Below, piece by piece: positions 23,984-37,800 of a DNA stretch of 64,000 bases. How positions within the stretch are numbered: position 1 is the stretch's first letter; every line of letters begins with the position of its first letter. Source of the DNA: Onchocerca volvulus (taxonomy: Eukaryota > Nematoda > Chromadorea > Rhabditida > Onchocercidae); contig HG738137.1 of assembly GCA_000499405.2 (NCBI GenBank), forward strand, positions 6,138,001 to 6,202,000, written 5' to 3'. The translations under genes and the position numbers were made by a program. The notes beneath the pieces are model-generated. The model searched no databases. It saw only the letters and a program-made list of their open reading frames with translations, and was not told the origin of the DNA.

Positions 23984-24661
23984 ATGTACCCAAACGCGTA
24001 AACATTTTGACAATTTTGTACTAATTCGACAATCAAATTCTATTTGTGTATGCATCTGAATGAAGGATAATAATTTCAATGAATAATGAGGACTGAACCC
24101 AAATTTAGGTCAAACTATTTATCGTAAATGTTTACAAACTGTTATATTCAAATATAGCTTGTCAAATTTTAAGAGATAATATGTAAGGGAATTTTATTTA
24201 GCAATATTCTGAATTTTACCGAGAAAAGTGGCTAATCTTGATTGCAATCATTAAAAACGATTTACGAAATGTGTATGACTATCAATTATATTCACAATCA
24301 AGTAGAAATGGAGAGTAAACATTATTGTGCAAAAATAGAAATTTAATTCAACAAGATTTGGGATATATTGTGAATAGTGAAGCAAGAAAAAATTATTGAA
24401 CTAAACATAAAAAAGCTCTGCTAAAAAAATTTCCATGATTACTGCAAAGAATGGAGAAATGATAACTCAAGATAAACTCCAAGTATAACTTAGGTAACAA
24501 TTATATTTAATTCTGTTCAAAGATGACCTTTCATTTTATTCTTGATGGTCATCCCAGATTTTGAAATAAAAAATCAAAATGCTGAATCCTCCAGAATAAT
24601 ACCCAGAAAGGTCGAAAGGAGCTCGATGAAACGACTTTATTTTTCTTTCACATATAGATCT

Positions 24662-24681
24662 AAACTTCGAAATCGAAGTTT
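24662..24681. repeat. Short perfect inverted repeat
   Basis: Arms AAACTTCGA (24662-24670) and TCGAAGTTT (24673-24681) around a 2-nt spacer. No nearby gene gives it a role. Confidence 0.75.
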
Positions 24682-27173
24682 TAAAAAGTAGAAGAAAATT
24701 GTTTCATGTTTACTGCATTTCAAGGCCAGATGCAGCCTTCAACTTCTCTCTGTTTCTGAAAAATATATGAAACAAACAACAGCATCTTCACTATTCGATT
24801 TTTTTGAATTCCCGAAAAAATCATTCAGTAGATTTTTCATTTAAAACTTGAAAGCTATGTATTCGAGAGACATGTATTCTAAAAAACGATAAATGAAAAG
24901 GATAGAAGTGAGAAAAGCTACGGAAAGCATTTTTGAAGATGAATCATTTACCATTAAAATGGCAATGTGTCACTGTTTATGATCAATCTCTATTGCTGTA
25001 ATATTCAGAAAAACTTTCTCGCTTTCCCATAACTATTAAATATCTAGGAACGAACGATTTCCTGACAGTCTAAAATAGGTCAGAATTTAAACTGAGGTTT
25101 AATTTCATTATTTATTTGAAACATATGAGAAGAGAACTGTAAATTGGAAGCGCAAAATGATTTTGATTTCGCTTTGAAAATTTTCCTTTCCTTGTCAACT
25201 GTTTTTTCCTAATTTAAACGAGCATGTGTTCACTAACTCTTAAGTTGTCCCTTTTTTCAGATGAATGTTATGTTATTTTAGCGGTCGGCAACCAACCAGG
25301 GACAAACACATTTAATCATTGATACCTTAATTTGCGATAAAATTTGAGTATTTGCAAAGAACTGAAATTACAGTTCCCATTTCTGTGTTTTCCTGTGTGC
25401 GTTCATTGATTTTTATTTCATTACTTTTCCAATTTCCGTTTTATCTTCTCACCAGTTTCCAGCTCTATTTCATAATCGTTACGTAAAATAATTTGGTTAT
25501 AAGACAATACCTTCGGATCTCAGTTTTCAATTTAAATTTGATTTCTTCAATTTTAATTTTGGGTGAAAGTTGATAGATGCAATTTCTTTAGATTGTTGAG
25601 GAAATAAATGTTACTTAATTCTGATTTTCAATTTTATACAAACTTATGCATGTTTTTAGATATAAAGAATAAGGTTAATAATTGTTTACATTACATTATA
25701 AATTACATAACATTGCAAAATCTTTATCGTATCAATTATCAAGTTTTGAAGTCTTATTAGTCAGCATGAATTTACGAATCTTCGAAGTTAAACAGTTTGT
25801 CGTATAAGGCTCGCGAAGAATTATGCACTTTGTAAGAGTTCTTATTTAGAAGATCTATTCCTTTCGCTTTTTGATGACTGTCAAGTGATAAGGGCCATTT
25901 ATGATTAGAATAAAGAATATTTTCAAAAATATAAAATGGATAGAAACATAGTCAAATTGAAATGCTTCTGAGTCATCTGAAACAAATTGGAACTTTTAAA
26001 TTCATTCCAAAATTCACTTATGGTACCCATTTTTCGTTCCTTTCTCCTCCTTTTCTCTTTTATTTCAATTTCAACCTTCTTTTTCTTTCGATCTTTTTCA
26101 ACGTTCTCTCTCAAAAAATTAATAAATAAATAAAATAAAATAAAAATGAAAATGAAAATACAAATAGGTATGAGATGGTATAGTTCAGTTGAAAGATGTA
26201 CTATTTTTCCATATTTTCTTCCTAAATTTCACGAAATTTAAATTTTCAAATTCAAACGTTTGCAATGATTCTTTCAGTGATATTTCATTTCTACGCATCA
26301 TTCTATCTTTAAATAGCAAATGTTGGTGAAACATTTCTGATTGAAAATCAAACTTTCAATTATTGGAAAGGATCATGCCGGTGAGATACGTTGTGTTGTA
26401 CTTTGAAGCACTTGCTGATTGTGTCACTTTTTGCTCATCGATGATGATAAATTATTCATTCGACGAGAAACTGCTCGTTCCTTCATCATTTATTTCTCCA
26501 AAAGTCAAGCATTTTGACTGTTTCAAAGGGATTATCATTGACTGAATTATTGATTGAATTATCCCTTGAAATAGAATGCAAAGACAAGTTTGTTATGTTA
26601 TTTTCAAGTTTTGAAAAAATGCTTATTAATTAATTGAGGGTACTGCTATCATTCTAAACTTGATTATTCGGTTGATAATACTCCAAAAGAAATTTATCTT
26701 AAAGACGACTATTCATGACTGTTGAATAAATAAATGTTTAAATATGAAGTAGTTTTTTGTCCAGTATCTACTATCCAAGATTCTTTGGAAGTTTCCGATA
26801 CTCTTTGTAAGTTTTTTTATTTTCCCATGCAACTGCCGACTTTGGGATGACGAAGAAATTGCCATGTAATCTTTATTGACAAATGAAATATTCTTGAAAA
26901 GCTGAATATTTAAGGACCAAATGCGATTTTTAGATAGACAATTAAGAATTTAGAAATTTCGAATTATAACTAAGTTAATGTTTCATTTGTCATTGAAGGT
27001 TACATGGCGATATCTTTTTTGTATTGTAGAACGATTGCAAACAATAGATAATCGCCGAAAATACGATTTACCAAATGAAAAATATTATTTGATAATAATG
27101 ATCGTGTTTCTAAAAGCGATTCCTCATTTTTTCAATAATTTTTCAAACGTAATTTTAGAATCAAAGAAAACAA

Positions 27174-28068
27174 ATGCCAAGTACTGCTGAGAAATCAATT
27201 CCAACTGTAAGTGGAAAACTGTCAATTTCAGATGGTAACAGAAATTTTTACTCTCTTGAGGTAAGACTGTAAATCGTTTGCCTTGTACTATTCGGTAATT
27301 TATACATACTTAAAATTTCAAAGTTCACAGTTGGGGAAAGAAGACAGAAATGGAAATCCAGAAAAAGCATTTTATACAAGAATTAGTATATCATGAAATT
27401 AAGCAGTTCATAAAATTTAGCAAATATCTAATGTTTTAAAATATTTCAGATATTATTAATATTCTGTTCCATATTAGGAATGACCGGATTTTGTACTCTT
27501 TGTGCTATATTTTTCTCCTATTCTGGTACTTTTTTCCTTCACATCTGTCTTGCATTGATCGGTGGAATTGCTGTTCTAATCGGCATTCTTACACATTTTC
27601 CAACTGCGCTTCTGCTCTTTATGATCATACAGGTTAGCTAAGGTGCACAACCTGGCGCAAATGTCACTTTCTCCATTGGCCATTTGATTCTTTACTGAGT
27701 TAATTAAATATTCCCCGCCACATATATACTTGTACCTGTTCAACTCTGTTTTCATTTTTTCTTTCTTTTTCAGGTGGCTTCTACTATTTACTTATCTATT
27801 ATCGCTATTTTATCCGTAAGCATATTCTCCAACCCTTACAAGTGGAAATTTGATGAGACCAGTTTTCTTGGCCATACGAATGATGGTAAAATTTCATTTT
27901 CGTAAAAGAAATTCAAATATTTATCAGAAAGTAAAATTGAAAACAATCTTTGCAGAAATTCGAAAAAGTGGAATTATCCTAATGTTCTTCTCATTTTTAC
28001 TGATTCCAATATCAGTCTGTTCTATGGCTGCTGCTATACAGCTTTTCCATCGTTTGTTATTTTTTTAA
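27174..28068 (+). CDS. Small four-transmembrane protein, function unknown
   Basis: Four exons (27174-27260, 27450-27632, 27774-27885, 27956-28068) join in frame to 495 nt, 164 aa. After a polar N-terminus of about 29 residues come four hydrophobic segments: ILLIFCSILGMTGFCTLCA, FFLHICLALIGGIAVLIGIL, ALLLFMIIQVASTIYLSIIA and GIILMFFSFLLIPISVCSMA. The loop between TM3 and TM4 is the longest (NPYKWKFDETSFLGHTND). The layout, with both ends in the cytosol, is that of MARVEL/claudin-like tetraspans, but I cannot assign a family. The ATG lies 15 nt behind an acceptor-like TTTTAG (27158). Low-complexity hydrophobic sequence in AT-rich DNA can mislead, but four consistent splice junctions support a real gene. 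Confidence 0.7.
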
Positions 28069-31000
28069 CATAATTTTTATTTTTTAAAAAGTTCAAAAAG
28101 TAATTCGAAATATTGAAAAATAGTTCTGAAAATTCCAAGACATTTGAAATATAGATATAATGCTCAGATTTTTAATTTCATTTGTTGCCATATGCCAATT
28201 ATTCCAAATGATGCGTAATTTGGAATTTTTTAGGATGTGGTGAAGAGAAAATGGGAAATAAAGAGAAAAATAAATTTAACGGTAAAGGTTCAGAAGTACT
28301 ACGGAACAGAGCGTATGGAAATTTGACGTTTTAGAGATTTATTTGAATTCCAAAAAATTTGAATCTAAACATTCATGTTCATATTTCCGATTTGGGTTTG
28401 TGTTTTTGAATTTATTTTCTAAAATTTCGATTCAGGCATCGTAATGCTCAGACTTTCATAACCCAACTTGCTGCGTCAAAATCAAAAGCTAGGAAAATTT
28501 TGTGATGATGAATTTCCATGACTTCTTAATGAAATTAGTTGCAAAGAAAAAATGATTTTCAAAATTCAAACTAAAAACCTTAGATTCCTATTTGGCAGTT
28601 TGAAAGCTTTAACTGTCATTCCTCATCCTGGTGATATTTTACGTAAATTGATTGGGAGATTGTACCAACTGGTTCTTTAGATTGTCACATTTCTTTTGAT
28701 TAAATTATTATCACACAGATATAACAAAAGGAAAGTAAACCAGCACTTGTTATTTGTACTTTTCTATATTCAATTTGTGTTCCCTCAGATCGATCTAATC
28801 GATTAGCTCAATTTTTGTTGTGATCTATTTTATGTTTGCATTAGGTAAGATCCTAGAGGTTAAAAGGTGCGGAAATTATGATATACTGATAAGATGACTT
28901 AATATAGTATTTTCAATGAAAATATGCTGATCTTTTAAAAAGGTGAAGTCGGGATTAGAATCGCTCAAGTGTTCGTTACAGTACAAGAAAATTAGATAAG
29001 TGATTGGTAAGTGTTGCGTGGTAGTTACAATATAAAGAAGTTAGATAAATAACACATCTACACTTAAAGTTTGCTATTTTTTTTTCTTTTTTTGAATATT
29101 CTAATTATTTTGCTGTACATTTGAGTGCTTAAATGTTTATATTTGAATAATTAAATGTTTTTCAAATAATCGTCCAAGTTTCATTTTAGTTTCAATTTAG
29201 TTATGCAGCAAAAATACGCGCTTTGATTGCCAAAAATTCATTTGAAGAGCATATTATATAATGTTTTTGTAAACAAAATTAACTAATAGAAATTCGAAAA
29301 GTTCAAGGATAAAACATATTAAATTTCATTTAATGAAGTCAAAAAAAAGAAGTGTAACAATGAATCGTATAGACTACGTTCCATGTCAAGAATCCATATT
29401 AGGAGAATCAGAAGCTTGTAATAAATTTGCTGTTGTTGTCTTAAAAAAAAAAAAGGAAAAACCCCCAAGTAATTGATGATTAATGTCGTCAATCAAATCG
29501 TAGAAAAATATTCAAATGGTACTACTCACCTCTTACCGTTAAATCTTAACAGAATATTCTTTCTTTATATTTCCAAAGAAAAAAAAAACGATCCGAATGT
29601 TTCATTCCACCGTGATGATCAATCACGTTGATTATCGATCACAGCAATCAAATTTTAACTTCAAAAATTTCCAGTGATAGGTGCTGGAAGATGTATAGCA
29701 TCTTCAATTTTCGATTGTTCCATCAAAGTCATTTAATATTATATGAAAAAGGATTCTGATTTTCTTTGCAATAGACTATTTTATAAAACAGAAAAGCAAT
29801 TTTTTACATGCATATCACGTAAACATCAAACTTGAACTTTTGTTGCTAGCATAACATCATTAGAATAAAAGCGAAAAAACTGTTTAAAGCGAAGATACGT
29901 GTGGTAATATTTAGGTAATTAATTAAAATACATATGATTTAGATAATTAATTGAAATGTGAAAATCAGCTTTTAAGACGAAATTATAGATTTTCAACTGT
30001 CTGCTTTTCAGTGCAGTTAAAGGGGCCATACTGCTGGAAGACAGTTTGGTTGATTAGTTGAACTTTGTAAAAATTCCGACCCTTTTTATTTTTTAATTAT
30101 ATATCTAGAAAAATGACATTGAAATTTTCAAAAACAAACACTTTCTCTAAAAATTTAACTATCATACACAAAAAGCATTTTAAAACCATTTTTATGATTT
30201 AAAAAATCGTTTATAGATAGTTTCATCGAAATTCCAGCTTATTTTAAAATTTCAATTCTTATTTATTATTGAAATAACAAGTTTGTTAACTGAATTCATC
30301 TTATATCACTTTTCAAAGAGAGGCTAAAGACGAATGAATAATAATTACATCTGTCATCAACATAATTTCAATAAAACTCTTTCTTCAATGTCCTTTCCTT
30401 TTCTTTTCACTATTTATTCAAAAGTTGAAATGGTAAATGTGCGACAGCGACTGTGATAGTTCACTGACTGACAAAAAGACAACATCGAAAGGTTGAAAGT
30501 TCCTTCACCGACTTGCACTTTAATTCAAGAAAATGCAAGTTGATGACAGAGATTATTACAATAAGTTTTTGTGTTTATTATGTGACATAGAATAAGTAGT
30601 CCTCTTTTTTTGGACATCAAATGACAGTAATTAAGCATTAGTCTGGCCAATGTCTGTCGAAAACTTTCGAGAAATTGGAGATTGGTTGTTTGAGTAGACG
30701 AATTTGTCGTGTGATAAATATTTAGAAAAATGTAGTTTATCATAGCAACGACGTTACAATACAATTTGTGGACGAATATGGAAAATACATTAGATAACTT
30801 GGATATTTATCTTTAAAATGGTAGGGAATTTATTCTGGGTTTATTAGGAGTTAAGAAACTGATGAAGGATTTAAATAGGGCAGAAATAACGGATGAAGAT
30901 TTAAGGATCAAACCGAGTTAGAGGGCTGCATTAGTCCAGAAGATCCCTTACGGCCGCTATCATCCGTTTTTACAGTGGAGACGTCAAACTGGGCGCAATC

Positions 31001-34000
31001 AAAGGCCGGAAGATTGACATATGAATGAATCGACGACTTCTACAATCCAAATTAAGCTTGGTAATCACAAACGAAGATAGCTATGTGAACAAAGGAACTA
31101 CTTTACGTTTTACAATCCTTTAAATAGTGCATACAAGCAAAACCCTTATAGCAATCCACACAATCGACATGTTTTACAAACCTTTAGACAATAAAAAAAG
31201 AACTCTAGCAATAGACTGGAGGATGAGGGAACAAAGATCATTATGTCAAGATATGGATAAGTGTTCATTTGACTGAGAAACACGATAAATTTCTATTATA
31301 CAAATACTTCGATTTGAATAGATATTGCTAAAATTCGGTCTTTCCCGATAATGCTTTAATTGACAAACGTTTATGCTTCAGCAATTACCTGCAATTTTTT
31401 TATTAAATTACACCTCAATTTTGGGAGCAGAAATTGAAATCGAGATAAGTTTTCATGCTGCCAATTTACACTTGAAAGAATATGGAGTAAAGTAAAGATG
31501 ATAATATCATTTCCCTGTTAAAAATGAATAATAATCTAGTCTAAGTTTTTACAAATGAGTTCCAATTTTTTGAGAGTGTTCAAGATTTTTTTCCGATATT
31601 AAGTCTTTTGTTTTCAAAAGCTAGAACTTCGCACTTTTCTTTCGGGAATCAGAAAAGATCCTGTACTTATCTCTATGAAAATTTGAACCGAAAAACTGGG
31701 AACTTCAGGAAAAAAGTTTTTATTTGTCCGCAAACTCTTGAAAAAATCACTAAAATTTATCGAGAAATTGGAATAAATTCCTTTCTTATTTGTTCGATTT
31801 CCTCTTTTCATTGCTAGTTTTTTTACTTGAAAATGGAGTAAATAGCAAAAAACAATGCAAGCTTTTCTTTTGTACACAAATTATTTGTTAATTGAAATTT
31901 CTTTAGAATGTTTCGGCCAATAACAAACTTGACATGTTTGGAAAATGACCTAGACTTTGCTAAAAAGCAGTTGAGCGTAACAAAGATCACTTTGTCTTTC
32001 CCAAAAAATATGCAAACAATTGACACTTTCTCGTAGGCATTGCATGGAATTGCTTCACAATTTAAGAATTTGCATAAATAGTAAGAATATTGATTAATTT
32101 TTGGTTTGTTTAATTCATTAATTTATTTTTCCGAACTCTGGAATATGATAAAGAGAATTAAACGTAAAACAATGAAATTTTTTCGTTGAGATTTTTAGGT
32201 ACGGGGAGATTTCAAAAGTGATTATATGATATCGATAAAATTTTTGAATTCAGAATTTAGAAATCTAATTTGCCATGTATTCGGAAAATTCGTTCGGAAT
32301 AATTTTTGAAGATTTCTTTCATGAAAAAATTTCTAGAACATCAGAAATTCTGGAAAATTTTGATTTCGTCGTCTCCTAATTTTATCAAACTGTTCGCTAT
32401 TATCCACAACAATGAATGGGAAAATAAGAAAATGAAATAAATAGTTCCTTTTCTTTTCTAGTAACACTTATACATTAAGAGAAATTTATATCTAAATTTT
32501 TTTTTTATCTTTTTTGACTGAATGAAGCAACAGAAATATTATTTATCAGCCTAGGCCAACATATCCATCTCATTTGGTTCTGACAAAAGAAAAAGTGCCC
32601 CCAAATGATATGAAATGTTTTTTTTTAAAAGAATATTTGAAAGTATTCGATTTCCTGCTTTGAAATGGATTCGAACTATCGTTCTTCTTTTTGCATTCAA
32701 CTAACTCACTACATCTCTAGATTCCGATGATGGTTTTAAGGCACAGCAAAAGACAAGTTTTCATGCCCAAAAGAAGGTTTAAAATAAAATAAAAATATTT
32801 GTGCTCAGTAAAATTTTGCTATTTAGCATTTAAGAATATTTCGCTGTGTATTCAATAAAAATTACTTCTGCTTCACGTTTATTGATGGCTTAAGGATGCA
32901 CTGAGTTGTATTTCATGGCATATTTTTCAACGAAAACATAGTTTCGCTTGTTTTCCTTTCTTTTTCAAACATGAAAAATTTCCATCATAAATCTTTGAAT
33001 ACATATTTGCATTTATGTCATAGCTGCAGAATAATTCTGCGTTAAAAAATTATTCTCAAAATGTTCGCTATGATTATTGCAAACATCTTGCAGATTTCGA
33101 AGTTTTTCAGACTATAGATAAGTTTGTTCTCAATCATTCCTCATAAAAAGGTCTAATTTTAACTCTCACTAATACAATAGAAAATTTGCGCTATTGATCA
33201 AAAAAAGAAAAAATTACTGAAACGAAAAATGAAGTAATGAACTTCTGATTGAGTTATGGAAATTGAAATTTGAAATAGAATGGATTTGGAATTATTCACA
33301 TTTTAAAAGTTTTCGTTTTTATCTATGATTGTAAATTGTAACATCAAAATCTTTATAAGGTTCCAATTGTCATTTTTGGCATGGGAAATTCGAAAACTCA
33401 AAAAGCAAAGTGTAACCCGGAAATCGTTGAAAGTATATCTTTAAATTGAAAGTGCATTATCTAGTTGATTCGAAAATAAATTTTGTTTGATCGGCCTAAA
33501 ATAAATTGTCCAAAACGGAATCTAACTCTGAGAGATCCATCAAATGGCCAGATCCGAAAATACAAACATTTTGTGGCTTCTTAGTCGTCTATCGTTTGCT
33601 CTAACTATTTTTTCTTCTTTTTTATCCTTATTCTAATGAAAAGCATACATAAGTTTACCTATTTATAAACGAGGAACATTCTTCAGATATAAAGTATTAA
33701 TTAATTATCGGACCACAGAATTACTTCGGCAAAAGCCCAGGACCTGACCAAGAGTTTGTGGCTTAAAGTTAGGTCAACTACTAAGTCATTTTTCCTATTT
33801 ATTGATCAAACCGATTATTCGTCCGAGTGGAGAGCCAAAAGATGAATGAAATCAATTTGTTTACTATAGCTAATTTATTTCTTTTATTCAATATTCGACT
33901 CAACATATCCTTCTTGTTGTGCATGTCAATTTGTGCCTAATCAGTTTTTCAAGGCCTTCGCGAGCCGTTCTTCTTTTCTCTTCGCTCCCTTTGTCTCCAC

Positions 34001-34897
34001 TTGTCTCCGCCATGCCTGATTTTTTAGAAACTTTTGTTCAAAAAATGAATTTGCCGTCCTCACATTTTGATGAAGAAAAAATAATTCAAAAGGATGGCTC
34101 AACAGATAACCAATGGCTGACACCATTCTTTAAGCTTTTAAATTTTTTCATCTTTTTCGATTTCCTTCATGAAAATAACTGGATTTATCAAAGTTGGCAA
34201 ATTTCTGAAATTTTCCCAATTGCAGGAAAATTTAGACTCTTAAAATGCTGTTTAATTTTGAGATCACGGAAACGACACTTTATTCGTTATCTAAAAATCT
34301 ATTTTTTTCTTACTATTAGTGATCTCACCATATAACTATTACATTAATGCTATTAATAGCGCGCGATCTGCATGATATTTAGAACAAAAGTTTTGAGTCT
34401 CGATATTCAGTCTAAGCCTAAAATTAAAATAGCCTTAAAAAAAAGTCGTGGAATTTTAGGCCATATATCGATAGATTAGACCTGTAAGGTTAAAACTAGT
34501 GGCAATAGTGATAATATGGAATTACTGTATTACCGTTATCATTAGCTTTAGCCTTTCAAATCTTGACCAGTCAATATAGACTAAAAGGTCAGGACTCTAC
34601 AAATCGTTCAAGACTTGTTCATCAAGAATTTTATCTTTTTGTTTTAGAATTTTAACTTTTATGGGATAATCAGAACTTTTTCTGAAAATTTTCGTTCCCA
34701 ACGGTTTTTCTTATTCCTATTTTTTCAATCCATAATTCGAAATTATGCGGCAGCAAAATTAATTCTGTTCAAATTAATTCTGTCGTTGCAAAATTATTAC
34801 AATTCTATAAATCGCTTAATTTTCTGAAATTCAACTTTGTCATGCAAACCGATATTTTCGCTTGCTTCATGTGCTAATCATTGTTATGCCGTAGATC
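28069..34897. other. 6.8-kb gene-free region upstream of the nicotinic receptor gene
   Basis: Largest gap in the window. I found no exon set that gives a recognisable protein. An open frame of 138 codons at 33919-34335 is Phe/Leu/Ile-rich and judged non-coding. A locally less AT-rich patch near 30900-31020 has no identifiable repeat structure. Confidence 0.45.
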
Positions 34898-37800
34898 ATG
34901 TACTTCATTTTTTTAATGGCTGCTTGTATCGCTGATACAGGTAATTTTACTCAAATATATTGTTCAAAAAAATATTACTCAAAGAAAAATTTGAGTAGTA
35001 TTGAAATTGAGATTTTCAATATATTAAATCTTACATTTGGAACTGTCAACAGGGAAGAATTAGATTTTGGTATTGCGACTGGGAAGGATGAGAAGTGGAA
35101 GTGCAGATACAAACCTGCAAATTTTAGGAACATTATTAATAGGCTTTTTGTGCAGTCCGATGCTTTTAAAAATTTTTCTTCCAAAATTCTTTGCCAAATG
35201 CTCGATGAAGTTGTCTTCCGAAACCGACCCTTTGTTTATTCCTTTACGATAAACTGCTAATTTGATTTTATATTTTATAAGTTTGAATTTGTAAAAATGA
35301 TTCAAATCTATTCAAATTCTTCCGTACAGAAGTTGTTTGAAGTGTAGTAGGTGGTCAACAGATGCGTGATGACAATAATACGAATGAAACTACCGATGAA
35401 CAACGTCTTTTGCGTTATTTGCTCAATCATTACGAGAAAGCAGTACGACCTGTGAGAAATGCTTCGAATACAGTGGTCGTAAAGATGGGCATGACGATAA
35501 CGAACATTTTCGATATGGTCATTTCTTTTTCTTCTTTTTAATTATTTAATTTTCGAAGCAAAAAAGTAAAGGACACCATTGGTCAGATCAGCAAAGGTCA
35601 TCTTTCGAGCAAAGATCACAAGAGAACTCTATGGAAGCCTTGCTGAGAGAAGCAATGTTCAGAAAAAGTGTTGAGAAATCACGACATGCTATCAGTCATT
35701 GAAAAATCATCCACCATTCTTCCGAATGCGCCATCGGATATTTCGAATAGAAAAAATATCGCAATATGTTAGAAAGAATGGTAAATTAGATGAGGTGATT
35801 TCTCGGAAATGTTTATTTGTCCAAGAATCGAAGACATATCCAATATATATTTATAGATTTCATGAAGTACTTGAAATACTTCAGCCAGTTTCATAGAAAC
35901 AATTATGCAAAAAGCGAAGATATCGCATCTGTGCTGTTGTGATTGTATCAGAAAACAAATGTCACCTCAAAAGTTTGAAGTTTTATTCTTAATTAAAAAA
36001 GTAATTTCAGGACGAGAAAAATCAAGTGCTTACAATAAATGTCTGGTTAGATCAAGTTAGTTCATGTTTTGTATCGGAAATAATTTCAAACTTCCTAATA
36101 AGATCTCTTCAAATTTCGAAGAATTTCATTTAAAGATAGAATGCTCTAAGAATTTAGGAATGGAGAGATGAACTGTTGGTTTGGGATCCGAAAGAATTTG
36201 GTGGAATTGAATCCATTCGAATACCATGCGATTTGATCTGGTTGCCTGATATCGTTCTTTATAATAAGCAAGTTTGCATCATTTATAACTCTATTATTAT
36301 CAGAGAGAGAATAAAATGAATGAAATTCTCAGCAGATTGTCAATACTTTCTGAAGTACAATTTATATAAATAACAATCTAAATGTTCCGTTGTGACTTTT
36401 CACACAACGCTGCAAGTTATTCGCCGATTGCTTCCAAATTTTAACATAACTTTACATTCGAATTGAATAAGAACAATTATCTATTTTTTTTTTTACCTAT
36501 AACGGACGTGACAAGTAAAGTAAGTGAGCGGACTGAAATTTTCGATCACGCCACTCACGTCTTTATGAGCGGACAGAATTTATTGTCACGTCTGCCTCTT
36601 GCATCCACCGCCGCGATTGCATGTCCGGCCCTCTATAGTACGCTAGTATTTAAATTTAAACAAATCAAGTGATTCGGAATTTTCGTGTTTCACGTAATTG
36701 GCTGATATTCAGTGCGGACGATTACACGATTGGTTCTATGAATTCAAGGGCAATGTTATTTTATGATGGCATTGTCTTCTGGCCTCCACCAACGCAACTT
36801 CGTAGTACCTGCAAAACTGATGTCACCTATTTTCCATTCGATAGTCAGCATTGTGCAATTAAATTCGGCTCTTGGACTTATGATGGTATAGGGAAGTTCA
36901 ACGCTTTTATACTTGTATCTAATAGTTTGCTATTAAACAATTTCCGAATTTCCCAGGTAGTAGCAGCAGTAGTAATACCACTGAATATCAAATTTATGTG
37001 CGATAATTTATAAACAAGTTGTCAAATTCATAAGAAAGAGATTTATTTAGGTTTCCACGTGGATATCACAAACCGAAGCGTAAATGTTGATTTAAGTAAC
37101 TATGTGGAATCCGGAGAGTTTGATTTGGTGAAGGTATTCCAGAAACGTCGAGTTCTTAAATATACATGCTGTCTGGAAACATATCCTGATGTTACATTTT
37201 ACATTCATATCAGACGGAAGGTTATTTGTTATATTCATAATAAATATACGTTTTTTTTTTTTTTTCTGACTTGCTCTCCTTATGTCAAACTTTAAAAAAA
37301 ACTTGGATGATTAATTCAGAATGATTGAACGGCAGTTAAGGAGGATATTTATGCAGTTTCTGCTTGCGAAATTTCTGGATAGCCAAGATGTCAACAATTA
37401 GCAAAAAAAAATCTTTCCGAAAATCGTAATTTTAGACTAACCAGCAAAAAACTGATTTAATTTAGGAATTAAATACTTTGTTCAATAAAATAAGCAATTT
37501 TTGAGGTTTTGAAACTTTTAAAGATGTATATAAATTTAATTAAATTTCAAAATAATGAGATTTTTCAAGAATGTTATAAAAATATTTTTCAGACGCTTTA
37601 TTACTTATACAATGTTGTATTCCCATGCTTAATGATGTCCGTTTTAACACTTCTCGGTAATCATTTCATTCTAAAATTTAGAATTGAAATTGACTGTTTC
37701 AGTTTGTAATCCTAAATTCTTATTTTAATCCAAAACTGTATGATATATGCTAGAAGTGTTTTTAGAAGCAAACGGTATAGGAAACCAGTCAACACGCTGA

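Larger units (their letters stand above)
21094..27173. other. 6-kb gene-free region
   Basis: Begins with the 3' flank of the Brinker-like gene. No coding exon with protein character was found on either strand. Holds the 21-bp minisatellite (23868-23983), a 9-bp inverted repeat (24662-24681), a smaller one with arms TAAATTTC/GAAATTTA (26223-26240) and simple A/T runs. Confidence 0.5.

Noticed and set aside
23680..24079. Overlapping open frames of 84-114 codons on both strands
   Set aside because: They are produced by the 21-bp tandem repeat, whose period is divisible by three; stops are absent for that reason.
32640..32720. GATTCGAACT resembling a tRNA T-loop
   Set aside because: Flanking bases cannot form a T-stem and no box A is found at the right distance.
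33919..34335. 138-codon open frame on the plus strand
   Set aside because: Phe/Ile/Leu-rich as expected from T-rich DNA, no domain, no supporting exon or homologue recognised.
34941..35260. Open frame that reads through intron 1 of the nicotinic receptor gene
   Set aside because: The conserved receptor sequence resumes only after splicing to exon 2; the read-through has no receptor similarity.
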